Assembly (NCBI GenBank): GCA_036507955.1
Contig: DATCIH010000016.1
Coordinates: forward strand, 1 to 24,064
Length of the DNA: 24,064 nucleotides
Direction of reading: 5' to 3'
From: DATCIH01 sp036507955
Lineage (GTDB): Bacteria > Bacillota > Clostridia > Clostridiales > Clostridiaceae
In this document: piece by piece, positions 15,417 to 22,310 of the stretch
Layout of the letters: each line of letters starts with the position of its first letter
How positions within the stretch are numbered: the stretch's first letter is position 1
Translations under genes and position numbers: made by a program
The notes under the pieces: generated by a model
What the model saw: the letters and a program-made list of their open reading frames with translations, nothing else
Database searches by the model: none
Told to the model about the DNA's origin: nothing

Positions 15417-16451
15417 ATGAAAAACAAAGTTAAAACAAATATCTTTCTAGGTTTAAGCATGTTTATATTTGTAATAATAATTAGTGTTTCCTGCCTATTT
15501 TTAACTGGGAACCTATCTATTTTTGGGTTCAATATAAATCACAACAAGGTTATTGAAAATTCATCAACAAAAAAGAATACAATTGAAGCTTCAAAAGTTG
15601 ATAATAATATAGAAAAAGCTACTATAAGTATAAAAGCTGGTGATAGCGGAGATAAGGTTACAGAAGTTCAGAAAAAGCTCTACAATATAGGTATGGACGT
15701 ATCTGTAGATGGATCCTATGGTCCTATGACAAGCTCTAAAGTATCTTCCTTTCAAAAAAGCTATTCCTTAGCTGCCACTGGAATAATAGATAATGAAACC
15801 TACACTAAACTTATGGGTATGAAAGATATAAGAACCTACGGCAAAAGCATTCCAGATATATTAACGTCTGCAGATGGCTCAAATCAAGTGATAGTCGTAA
15901 CTGCAGCAGATTACGGAACCTATCACATATCTCTTAAGGCTTATGAAAAGAAATCTGACACCTGGGAACTATTTGATAGTGTCACTGGAGTTATCGGGAA
16001 AAATGGTTTTTCTGATAATAGAAAAGAAGGAGACCTTTCTACCCCTACAGGTAAATATAGCTTTGCCTTCTTATTTGGCTGGGCAGATAACCCTGGCTTT
16101 AAATTGGATTTTAAGAAATCTGAAGTTGGAGATTACTGGGTCTCAAATAAAACCTTGTCAGAGTATAATGTTTGGATTCATTATACAGGTAATCCTGATT
16201 CCCGCTTTCTTGATTATGAGGCTCTTTGGAAGCAACCACTATTTAAATACGCAGCAGTTATAAATTTTAATTACGGCGCAGATAAAGTATTAACAAAAGG
16301 TAGTGGCATCTTTCTTCACATAGCTCCTAAAAATGGTGGTTTCACCTTAGGATGCGTTGGTATCGAAGAAAGCCATTTAATCAAGCTATTAAAGTGGATG
16401 GACCCTGCTAAAAATCCTGTTATTATTATGGGCGTAAAGGGTCATATTTAA
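15417..16451 (+). CDS. L,D-transpeptidase with peptidoglycan-binding domain
   Basis: A 344-residue cell-wall enzyme anchored by an N-terminal hydrophobic segment (about 8-31) facing outward. After a polar linker (40-68) comes a PG_binding_1 domain (about 71-134: GDSGDKVTEVQKKLYNIG, SVDGSYGPMTSSKVSSFQ). The catalytic domain spans about 150-342. His301 (FLHIAPKNG) and the nucleophile Cys313 in GGFTLGCVGIEE form the YkuD-type active site, with a GCVG in place of the commoner HGCxR/N. STPTGKYSF (208-216) is the usual pre-catalytic loop. Such enzymes make 3-3 cross-links or attach proteins to peptidoglycan and resist most beta-lactams except carbapenems. The start has TAGGAG 6 nt upstream and a good promoter. 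It is the only intact plus-strand gene here, and is followed by an Rpn relic and a two-way terminator. Confidence 0.92.
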   Translation: MKNKVKTNIFLGLSMFIFVIIISVSCLFLTGNLSIFGFNINHNKVIENSSTKKNTIEASKVDNNIEKATISIKAGDSGDKVTEVQKKLYNIGMDVSVDGSYGPMTSSKVSSFQKSYSLAATGIIDNETYTKLMGMKDIRTYGKSIPDILTSADGSNQVIVVTAADYGTYHISLKAYEKKSDTWELFDSVTGVIGKNGFSDNRKEGDLSTPTGKYSFAFLFGWADNPGFKLDFKKSEVGDYWVSNKTLSEYNVWIHYTGNPDSRFLDYEALWKQPLFKYAAVINFNYGADKVLTKGSGIFLHIAPKNGGFTLGCVGIEESHLIKLLKWMDPAKNPVIIMGVKGHI

Positions 16452-16463
16452 ATTATTTATTTT

Positions 16464-16816
16464 CATGGAGTAGATTTTGAATACATTGAAATACCTAATA
16501 AGTTTCACACAACTTTTCACCTGTGGGAAGATGAAGTTAAGAACTATATGCTAACAGATGTTGTAGAGATTCATTTCATAGAGATGGAGAAGTTTAGAAA
16601 GTTAGAAAAAAAAAACTTAAAAGAAGATAAGCTGCAAAGGTGGCTATCTTTCTTTAGAGAAGATCTAAGTAGCGAAGATTTGAAGGAGCTGATGAAAAAG
16701 GAATAGAAGATGCTACTAATTTTCTTAAACTTGGAGTAAGTGAAGAAATAGTAGCAAAAGGTACAGGATTATCACTAAAAAAAGTTATAGAGTTAAAGAG
16801 TAAGATTATAAATTAG
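16464..16816 (+). pseudogene. Rpn/PD-(D/E)XK transposase-family nuclease, C-terminal relic
   Basis: There is no start or ribosome site. Reading from 16464 gives EYIEIPNKFHTTFHLWEDE, then MLTDVVEIHFIEMEKFRKL, the strongly conserved FHLREDE...LTDxxEIHFIELPK block of Rpn proteins (PF12784). The frame stops at 16704-16706 within KELMKKE, and the tail continues in another frame: DEKGIEDATNFLKLG, VSEEIVAKGTGLSLKKVIEL, stop at 16814-16816. That tail matches the helix-turn-helix-like C-terminus of the family. The N-terminal nuclease core with the D-(D/E)xK residues is missing, and so is part of the middle. Rpn genes are abundant and unstable in clostridia and promote recombination. This one is dead and only marks a past insertion. 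Confidence 0.85.
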
Positions 16817-16878
16817 ATAATTAGTAACAAGCTAGAAGCGGATGAACCCATTGTTGATATTTGTTAGTAAATCTACAA

Positions 16879-16907
16879 AAAAGTAGCCTTTTAAAAGGGC
16901 TACTTTT
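16879..16907. terminator. Bidirectional terminator between convergent units
   Basis: AAAAGTAGCC (16879-16888) pairs perfectly with GGCTACTTTT (16898-16907), and the enclosed TTTTAAAAG extends the stem. T-runs flank it on both strands. It serves the plus-strand L,D-transpeptidase/Rpn-relic transcript and the minus-strand LtaS gene, whose stop is 28 nt away. Confidence 0.8.
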
Positions 16908-16934
16908 CCTTTGAATAAAATAAATATATTTAAA

Positions 16935-18818
16935 TTATTTATCTTCATAATCTTTTATTAGGTCTTTGTTCATCATATCGTCTGAATACTGAAGTTCTCC
17001 CATATATTTGTCTTTAGTCGCTAGCATTTCCTTGGTAGGTTTAAGTTTTTCTCCTGTATGAACATTATAATAAGTATCCGAGGTGGAGACATAAAAAACT
17101 TCACCATCTGTGAATGATCCATTTCTAAATATAACTTTTCCTGTTTTAGAGTTTAGCATGTCCTTTCCTAGGGTGTAGTCTGCATCAATATCAAACAAAT
17201 TTGCTAAGGTAGGATATACATCCATCTGTCCTGAATAAAGATGATTGACGCCTTTATTAGCATCCTTTGGAAAATGCATAATTAGCGGAACCTTTTGATA
17301 TTGAGCCCACTGAAAATCACTTTGCGTATTAATATCTGTAAACTTATATAGCTCATTGCCGCTTCCAGTTGGTATAGCTGTATGATCTCCATAGAGAACA
17401 ATAATGGAATTATCCATTAGACCTGAACTAGATAGACCATCTAAGAACATACCAAGCTGTTCATCCGCATAATGAATTGCCTGAAGGTAACTTCCAAATA
17501 TGGTATCCTTATATTCTCCTGGATCAAAATCCCCATATTTACTTCCACCATCAAAGGGATAATGACTAGATAAGGTTACAAGAAAGCTAAAAAATGGAGA
17601 TTTCATAGTCTTCAGCTTTTCAAGCGATTGGGTTAAAAAGGATTTATCACTAATTCCAAGTCCTAAAATATCATCACTATTGAAGCTACTTTTGGAGAAG
17701 AAGTCCTGAAAGCCCTCTTTAGGATACATGACATTTCTATTCCAAAACACCTGGGTATTACCATGGAAGGCAGCAGTGGCATATCCTTTTGCTTGTAGCT
17801 CTGTACCTAAGGAATCAAACTTATCCTTAGCAAACACTGAATATGCTGCTCCTGTACTGGCAGGATAGATTGAATTATTAGTCATAAATTCTGCATCCGC
17901 AGTGTTTCCTGCTGCAACTTGGTTATAAAAGTTATCAAAATAAAGACTTTTATTAATAAATGCATTTAAATTAGGAGTAATAACTTGTCCGTTAATACTG
18001 CTATTTATAGCAAAGTTCTGAAGGGATTCTACCTGTATCATTATAACGTTTTTGCCTTTTCCCGAGCCGCTAAGATTAGTACTAGCAGCTTTTAAAGCTA
18101 AAAGGGACTTTTGTATTTCTTCTTTTCTTCCTGCTGTTAGCTTTTCAGACCTTTTAATTTGAAGATTTACTAGATTGTACACATCAATCCCTTGGAAGTT
18201 AATAAGTCCCATGCATTTAGAAATATATAGTTTATTCCTCATACTCGATAAAAGTCCAGGTTGACTATTGCTAAAAGTATCAATAGCTCCATATTGCAAG
18301 AAAATCGTCATGCAAAGTAATGTTAGCGCTATTGGACCCCTTATTATAAAAGTAAGCTCTTTTTTTTCTTTTCTTCTAAAGTATATTATAAAAGGTATTA
18401 GCAATAAATCCGCCATAAATAGCAAGTCATATGCCTTAAATAATTCAAACAGGCTATCAGTAACACCTGTTAAAAGGGCAAGATTTCTCAAACTATTTAT
18501 CGATACTAAATCATTAAAATATCTATAATAATTCATATCCACAACAAGTATTATACTTATTAAAATATCTACGGAGAAAAGAAATAAAGTTCTTCTTTTG
18601 CTTTTCATAAACAAAGAAAAACTTACTATAACAATAATTGAAAATATTGTTGGAGCAACCGCCGCATGATTGATAACTCCCTTGCTTATTATATAATTAA
18701 ATATGGTAAGTTTTAATAGTATAATAATAAAAAAACATAGTACATCTATCAAACTGTAAGTGTCTTTCATAAATTTTTTAATAAATTCTTTTATCGTTTT
18801 AATCATCCTGTATACCAT
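16935..18818 (-). CDS. Lipoteichoic acid synthase family protein (LtaS-like)
   Basis: A 627-residue membrane phosphoglycerol transferase that builds polyglycerol-phosphate on a glycolipid outside the membrane. About five membrane segments fill the first 180 residues (near 24-46, 56-70, 78-94, 132-146, 160-176). The extracellular sulfatase-fold domain follows, with the metal and catalytic residues of LtaS: Glu264 (QVESLQNF), the nucleophile Thr306 (GNTADAEF), His352 (AFHGN) and Asp478-His479 (YGDHTAIP). Length and spacing match S. aureus LtaS (Glu255, Thr300, Asp475-His476) closely. The start may be ATG 18818 or ATG 18806; AGGGG touches the first and is 12 nt from the second. A three-half-site operator lies upstream (18868-18893). 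It converges on the L,D-transpeptidase, so two envelope enzymes are neighbours but not co-transcribed. Confidence 0.93.
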   Translation of the reverse strand: MVYRMIKTIKEFIKKFMKDTYSLIDVLCFFIIILLKLTIFNYIISKGVINHAAVAPTIFSIIVIVSFSLFMKSKRRTLFLFSVDILISIILVVDMNYYRYFNDLVSINSLRNLALLTGVTDSLFELFKAYDLLFMADLLLIPFIIYFRRKEKKELTFIIRGPIALTLLCMTIFLQYGAIDTFSNSQPGLLSSMRNKLYISKCMGLINFQGIDVYNLVNLQIKRSEKLTAGRKEEIQKSLLALKAASTNLSGSGKGKNVIMIQVESLQNFAINSSINGQVITPNLNAFINKSLYFDNFYNQVAAGNTADAEFMTNNSIYPASTGAAYSVFAKDKFDSLGTELQAKGYATAAFHGNTQVFWNRNVMYPKEGFQDFFSKSSFNSDDILGLGISDKSFLTQSLEKLKTMKSPFFSFLVTLSSHYPFDGGSKYGDFDPGEYKDTIFGSYLQAIHYADEQLGMFLDGLSSSGLMDNSIIVLYGDHTAIPTGSGNELYKFTDINTQSDFQWAQYQKVPLIMHFPKDANKGVNHLYSGQMDVYPTLANLFDIDADYTLGKDMLNSKTGKVIFRNGSFTDGEVFYVSTSDTYYNVHTGEKLKPTKEMLATKDKYMGELQYSDDMMNKDLIKDYEDK

Positions 18819-18981
18819 CCCCTAATCTGTCTACATAGATTGTAACAAACTCCTTTGTACTAATTATGTTCAAATTGTGAACTTTATGTGAACTTTAGAA
18901 TATAAGAGTTTTTACCACAATTGGTACCCTTATACATCTTAATACTTTCTGCAAAAAATGCAAGGCTATTTTCCTGAAAAA
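18819..18981. other. Upstream region of the LtaS-like gene
   Basis: It contains the operator (18868-18893) and, on the minus strand, two poor -10 candidates: CATAAT (about 18863-18868) and TACAAT (about 18837-18842). Neither has a consensus -35, as expected for a regulator-dependent promoter. No open frame is visible. Confidence 0.4.
18868..18893 (-). promoter_or_regulatory. Three-half-site operator upstream of the LtaS-like gene
   Basis: GTTCAAATTGTGAAC (18868-18882) is a perfect 5-5-5 inverted repeat. A second TGTGAAC follows, so TGTGAA occurs at 18876-18881 and 18887-18892, exactly 11 bp apart. On the minus strand this reads TTCACA-N5-TTCACA, the spacing and near-sequence of Firmicute PhoP boxes (TTHACA-N5-TTHACA). 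A phosphate-responsive regulator acting on teichoic-acid synthesis would make sense, but the inverted arm would also suit a dimeric repressor. Confidence 0.5.
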
Positions 18982-19023
18982 AAAGCTGCCATGGATTACC
19001 CAACGGGTTCGGTTTTGAGGTGC
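18982..19023 (+). repeat. Left copy of a 42-nt inverted repeat
   Basis: The repeat starts AAAGCTGC and contains AACGGGTT (19002-19009) and GGTTTTGAGG (19011-19020). The right copy at 21324-21365 has the same blocks in the same order on the opposite strand, also 42 nt long. Between AAAGCTGC and AACGGG the left copy has GGATTACC and the right copy GGTAATCC. Both would fold as a two-pair G-C clamp around four variable bases, which hints at an RNA or DNA hairpin. Confidence 0.7.
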
Positions 19024-19068
19024 ATATATGGTAATTAGCACAACTAATAGCATATATTTTAACACCAA

Positions 19069-19104
19069 AATAGGCAGAGGGCTTGATACAACCTTCTGCC
19101 TATT
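19069..19104. terminator. Strong hairpin, terminator-like on either strand
   Basis: A 13-bp stem: 19069-19081 (AATAGGCAGAGGG) pairs with 19092-19104 (CCTTCTGCCTATT) with one G-U and a 10-nt loop. TTTT follows on the minus strand and a T-rich tail on the plus strand. On the minus strand it would end transcripts from the amidotransferase-like gene and the small frameshifted gene. Confidence 0.6.
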
Positions 19105-19198
19105 CTTATCTTATATTATTTAGTGAAACTTAAATTTTTCAACTTCACTTAAATCGCTTTTAAAGAAGATTGCGAATTAACTCAGCTTAATATTATGC

Positions 19199-19362
19199 TC
19201 ATAATCTGCAAAACTGGTCATCAAAAGCTTTTGCTTGTTCTCTGTTTAAATCATCATTATAAATTAGTGCCTCGTAAAATTTTCCTGCTACATCCTTCAA
19301 ATAATCTTTCTTCAATTTCATTGCCATAAAAGCAGGATAATTATATCCTGTTCATAACTCAT
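19199..19362 (-). pseudogene. Small (about 54-residue) protein gene with a one-base frameshift
   Basis: A good ribosome site (GGAGGG, 5 nt) precedes ATG 19362. The frame reads MSYEQDI and then loses register near 19337-19342. One base lower the reading continues YPAFMAMKLKKDYLKDVAGK, then FYEALIYNDDLNREQAKAF and DDQFCRL to a stop at 19199-19201. The 164-nt length is one base short of 55 codons. The sequence is charged and helical. I do not recognise the family. It lies downstream of the amidotransferase-like gene (91-nt gap) and may once have belonged with it. Confidence 0.55.
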
Positions 19363-19452
19363 ATTTACCCTCCATGAATATAACTAAATTAGTTCGTAGT
19401 CATCTACGATTGTTTACATTAAAAGAATATTAAGAAAGATGTTTAGTACCTA

Positions 19453-20172
19453 TCAATATCTTTGTAAATGGAATTCTTTTGCACAAGACAAATATGCTAC
19501 AATAAGTTTATGAGGATTTGTAGGCAATGAACTTAATTGAGGTTGAAACAATGTGGCTATAAAAAATTTATTTTGAGGTAACTCAAGTATTCTTGCTTCA
19601 CCTTTCTCGTCTTTACCGACCACTTTAAAACCACTTTCATCTATTAACTTTTGATAATCAGGGTTAAGTCCAAAATTACAATTATAGCGTTCTTCAACTT
19701 CTGTTTTGTTATAAATCTTGCAAACTCTTGAATTCTTATCAATTAAAATTTTTCGTGTTTCTCCAACCAGGGAACAGGATAAAGCAGTTATGAATAGATA
19801 TGACGCATATAGGTCAAATTCTGCATGTTGACCATCCTTTAATCCTAATTTATTTTGGGCATATTCTATAACTGTGTGCTGAAATCCTCCACATGTTCCG
19901 ATAAAGGGATAATTATTTTCTCTTGCAAATTTTATTGCATTTAATGCTCCTATCATACTTTTATAAGGACTTCCTGGTGCACACCATAATCCATCAAATT
20001 TGCTAATATTTCTATCTACATCTCTTTCTAATGATTCGGTAGGTAGCCATTGTAATTCTAAATTAATTCCCAAATAATCTGCACAGTGATGTAATGCTTC
20101 GTTAGTCGCTTTGTGTGATAGGCGTTCCTTATCATAATCCCCTATTATTCCTATTTTAATTGAACTACTCAC
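19453..20172 (-). CDS. CTP-synthase C-terminal-like glutamine amidotransferase homologue
   Basis: A 239-residue stand-alone class-I amidotransferase fold, the type annotated as CTP synthase C-terminal region-related protein. The start is GTG 20172, with GGGGGG 6 nt upstream. It opens IKIGIIGDYDKERLSHKATN, like the linker-to-GATase part of CTP synthase. DGLWCAPGSPYKSMIGA (60-76) is the oxyanion region, and the nucleophile elbow GTCGGFQH holds Cys94. The last active-site motif, normally HPE, is QPQ (ATLFQPQLSS; Gln210 and Gln212), so both the His and the Glu of the triad are absent. The protein cannot be an ordinary glutaminase. It may be a binding or sensor protein or have another Cys chemistry; several further Cys (30, 64, 133, 151) are present. 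No CTP synthase domain adjoins. It shares an upstream operator-like sequence with the VOC gene at 20395-20826. Confidence 0.8.
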   Translation of the reverse strand: MSSSIKIGIIGDYDKERLSHKATNEALHHCADYLGINLELQWLPTESLERDVDRNISKFDGLWCAPGSPYKSMIGALNAIKFARENNYPFIGTCGGFQHTVIEYAQNKLGLKDGQHAEFDLYASYLFITALSCSLVGETRKILIDKNSRVCKIYNKTEVEERYNCNFGLNPDYQKLIDESGFKVVGKDEKGEARILELPQNKFFIATLFQPQLSSLPTNPHKLIVAYLSCAKEFHLQRY

Positions 20173-20245
20173 TTATATCCCCCCGATATCATTCTTTAAT
20201 AAATTTTACTTAATTATATACTCAACTAAAACTCTTTATAGAGTC

Positions 20246-20260
20246 ATTTACTTCGTAATA
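20246..20260 (-). promoter_or_regulatory. 15-nt operator-like sequence upstream of the amidotransferase-like gene
   Basis: The minus strand reads TATTACGAAGTAAAT with the dyad TTAC-N3-GTAA. Its near edge is 74 nt from the GTG start. The identical 15 bases stand 73 nt upstream of the neighbouring VOC gene (20899-20913). Identical sequence and position suggest one regulator controls both. Confidence 0.5.
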
Positions 20261-20394
20261 AAATACAGATACTCATTACTGTAAATTATTTATTGAGCAA
20301 TTTATGAAAGATGTGAACTAACTTATGATTAAATTCTTTTGATTTACTATATTCGAATTAAGTTAAAGCATTCCTAATTATTCTAAAACCTTTA

Positions 20395-20826
20395 TCAAAG
20401 CACTAACATTTCATTTTCATCAAAAGACCAATTAGGATTATATGCAACTTCCCAATAATATCCATCAGGGTCAGAGAAATAACTACTATACCCACCCCAA
20501 AATACTTCTTGTGGTTCTTTCTCAATCTTTGCTCCTGCTCTTCTTGCTTGTTCAATTATTTCATTCACCTTTTCTTTGCTGTCTACATTGTATGCAAGTG
20601 TAATACCCGAAAATCCCATCCCTATTTGCGGTGGATTGGATTCGTTTATATCTTCTGCTAATCCTCTAATTGGGTATAATTCAAATTTAGTTCCTGTTGT
20701 ATTAAAAAATACCACACTAGGATTATTACTTTCTTCATTAGTACGAAACCCTAATCCATCACGATAAAATTTGATGGATTTTTCCATATTTGTGACTCCC
20801 AAACAGATAATGCTTATTCTATTCAT
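20395..20826 (-). CDS. VOC-superfamily protein
   Basis: A 143-residue VOC protein of the glyoxalase/bleomycin-resistance type: NMEKSIKFYRDGLGFRT (14-30), TGTKFELYPI (44-53), a second module with GITLAYNVDSKEKVNEIIEQ, and the closing YFSDPDGYYWEVAYNPNW (115-132). It keeps Glu49 and Glu126 as likely metal ligands, but lacks the first-strand His seen in the two tandem VOC proteins, so it belongs to another VOC branch. GGGGGG lies 9 nt before the ATG. Its own operator-like sequence upstream matches that of the amidotransferase-like gene, 222 nt downstream. Function is unknown; detoxification or antibiotic binding are common roles in this branch. Confidence 0.87.
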   Translation of the reverse strand: MNRISIICLGVTNMEKSIKFYRDGLGFRTNEESNNPSVVFFNTTGTKFELYPIRGLAEDINESNPPQIGMGFSGITLAYNVDSKEKVNEIIEQARRAGAKIEKEPQEVFWGGYSSYFSDPDGYYWEVAYNPNWSFDENEMLVL

Positions 20827-20898
20827 TTTTAATAACCCCCCATTAAATTAATCTGCTGATTTTATTTTTGTTAAGCTGACCAATAAAATATGAATAAT

Positions 20899-20918
20899 AT
20901 TTACTTCGTAATAGATTA
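20899..20918 (-). promoter_or_regulatory. Operator-like cluster upstream of the VOC gene
   Basis: The 15 bases TATTACGAAGTAAAT (20913-20899) repeat those upstream of the amidotransferase-like gene. Here they overlap a second dyad, GTAATCTATTAC (20918-20907), so GTAAT/ATTAC half-sites are stacked. The near edge is 73 nt from the start codon. Confidence 0.5.
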
Positions 20919-20938
20919 CTGACACTTCTCTCTATAAA

Positions 20939-21289
20939 TTAACTATTTAAAACAATTTTTGCACTTTCATATTTACTCTTTATAATTTCCTTGGCTTCAG
21001 GACATAGTTTATTCCAACTTCTTTCAAGCTTTTCACTCACCCATTTTACACCTTCACTTACCCCCATTTTTCTTTTATAATATGCAAGATGTAGTAGTGA
21101 AGGCACTTGGTCTATATGAGCCATAGCATCAGCACTTGTAAGACATATTGATTCAACTGTAGTTCTCTCAAGTGATACACTTCCCCTATGCTGAATTATG
21201 CAATCTTTAATTCTATTTATTCTATCTTTAGGATAACTAAAACCATTTAAAATCTTTTCTGCTTCAATTGCACCGTATATATGATGTTC
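20939..21289 (-). pseudogene. HD-domain phosphohydrolase, N-terminally truncated
   Basis: The C-terminal 116 residues of a small HD hydrolase survive: HHIYGAIEAEKIL, INRIKDCIIQHRGSVSL, VESICLTSADAMAHIDQVPS and a helical tail ending SAKIVLNS. The HxxGA, IxxHR and LxxADxxxHI positions are those of the second half of the HD metal site in the uridylyltransferase/RelA-distant COG1418 type. The HD doublet and first helices are missing. Immediately before codon GAA 21287-21289 the frame meets a stop, 34 nt from the right copy of the 42-nt repeat. An internal ATG (21124) has no ribosome site and would yield only 61 residues. Loss of the N-terminus next to the repeat suggests the repeat marks a rearrangement end-point. 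Confidence 0.75.
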
Positions 21290-21323
21290 TTAGCAGGTTA
21301 TATCTTATGTTTTTTGATCAAAA

Positions 21324-21365
21324 GCGCCTCAAAACCTAACCCGTTGTGGATTACCATGCAGCTTT
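21324..21365 (-). repeat. Right copy of the 42-nt inverted repeat
   Basis: It is read on the minus strand, starting 3 nt after the argC stop: AAAGCTGC, GGTAATCC, AACGGGTT, GGTTTTGAGG, then CGC. It pairs in inverted orientation with 18982-19023. The AAAGCTGC ends point outward, as in terminal inverted repeats of a 2384-bp unit. TTTTGATCAAAA (21314-21325), a perfect dyad, overlaps its inner edge. Confidence 0.7.
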
Positions 21366-21368
21366 AGT

Positions 21369-22310
21369 TTATTTAATTAGGCCAATATCTTCCTTAAGGC
21401 CAAGCATTATATTCATATTTTGAATAGCTGCCCCTGAGGCTCCCTTACCTAGATTATCTAATCTAGCTGTAAGTAAAATTTCTTCTTCATTTCCAAAAAC
21501 AAAAATATCAAGTCTATTGGTATTATTGCAGCCCTCTGCATCTAGGAAACCATTGTCAAGGTACTCCTTATAATCCTTAGGAATTACGCGAACAAAGCTT
21601 TCCCCCTTATAGTAATCCTCAAATAACTCCTGTAGATTGTAGATACTCTTATTTAAAAGCCTATTAGCTAAGGGAATGGATACTGTCATACCATTATAAT
21701 AATTTTGGACAATTGGGGTAAATACAGGGGGATAGTCCAGGCCTGTTACTATTTGCATCTCAGGTATATGCTTATGTTTTAGCCCTAAGCCATAATACTT
21801 ATGGCTGTGTATATTATTTATAGCACCAGCTTCATAGCTTTTAATTAGGTTTTTGCCCCCACCGCTATAGCCAGAAATTCCACAGCAAGTCACTGGATAA
21901 TCCTTTTGCAATATACCCCTACTTATCAAAGGGTAAATTAATGATACAAATCCAGTAGCATAACAGCCTGGAACTGAAACCCTTTTAGAATTCTTTATTT
22001 TTTCTCTTTGATTAGGACTAAGCTCTGGAAAGCCATATACCCAGTCAGTGTCTGTTCTATGAGCTGTACTTGCATCTATTACTTTAGTTTTTTCATTTTC
22101 TATCATTAAAACCGCTTCCCTAGCTGCCTCATCTGGCAGGCATAAAAAAACAATATCTGCTTTATTTATAAGTTTCTTTCTTTCCTTTGGGTCCTTTCTT
22201 TTTTCACTATCTATTTTTAAAAGCTCGATATCCTCTCTAAGAGATAAATAATCATCTATTTTTAAACCTGTAGTTCCTTCTTGACCATCAACAAAAATTT
22301 TGTGTTTCAT
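21369..22310 (-). CDS. argC: N-acetyl-gamma-glutamyl-phosphate reductase, type 2
   Basis: A 313-residue reductase for the third step of arginine synthesis, converting N-acetylglutamyl phosphate to its semialdehyde with NADPH. It opens with IFVDGQEGTTGLKI, the type-2 nucleotide loop (9-15). The catalytic Cys116 is in VSVPGCYATGF. CGISGYSGGGK (143-153) and HKHIPEMQ (180-187) complete the active site. The length is that of the short (TIGR01851) type rather than the 345-residue type. GGAGGC lies 5 nt before ATG 22310. Its first 23 nt overlap the end of the GGDEF gene in another frame, so the two are translationally coupled. No other arg gene is in the window. A 42-nt repeat starts 3 nt after the stop. 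Confidence 0.93.
   Translation of the reverse strand: MKHKIFVDGQEGTTGLKIDDYLSLREDIELLKIDSEKRKDPKERKKLINKADIVFLCLPDEAAREAVLMIENEKTKVIDASTAHRTDTDWVYGFPELSPNQREKIKNSKRVSVPGCYATGFVSLIYPLISRGILQKDYPVTCCGISGYSGGGKNLIKSYEAGAINNIHSHKYYGLGLKHKHIPEMQIVTGLDYPPVFTPIVQNYYNGMTVSIPLANRLLNKSIYNLQELFEDYYKGESFVRVIPKDYKEYLDNGFLDAEGCNNTNRLDIFVFGNEEEILLTARLDNLGKGASGAAIQNMNIMLGLKEDIGLIK

Noticed and set aside
15943..16263. 106-residue plus-strand frame inside the L,D-transpeptidase gene
   Set aside because: It is a shifted reading of the catalytic domain, with no ribosome site.
18982..19023. Known riboswitch or TnpB guide-RNA end
   Set aside because: It resembles no riboswitch core I can recall, and no TnpB or TnpA gene is in the window. 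Kept only as an unexplained repeat.
21324..21365. Integron attC site (GTTAGGT matches GTTRRRY)
   Set aside because: The left copy has GTTCGGT, no paired RYYYAAC box is present, and no integrase is seen.
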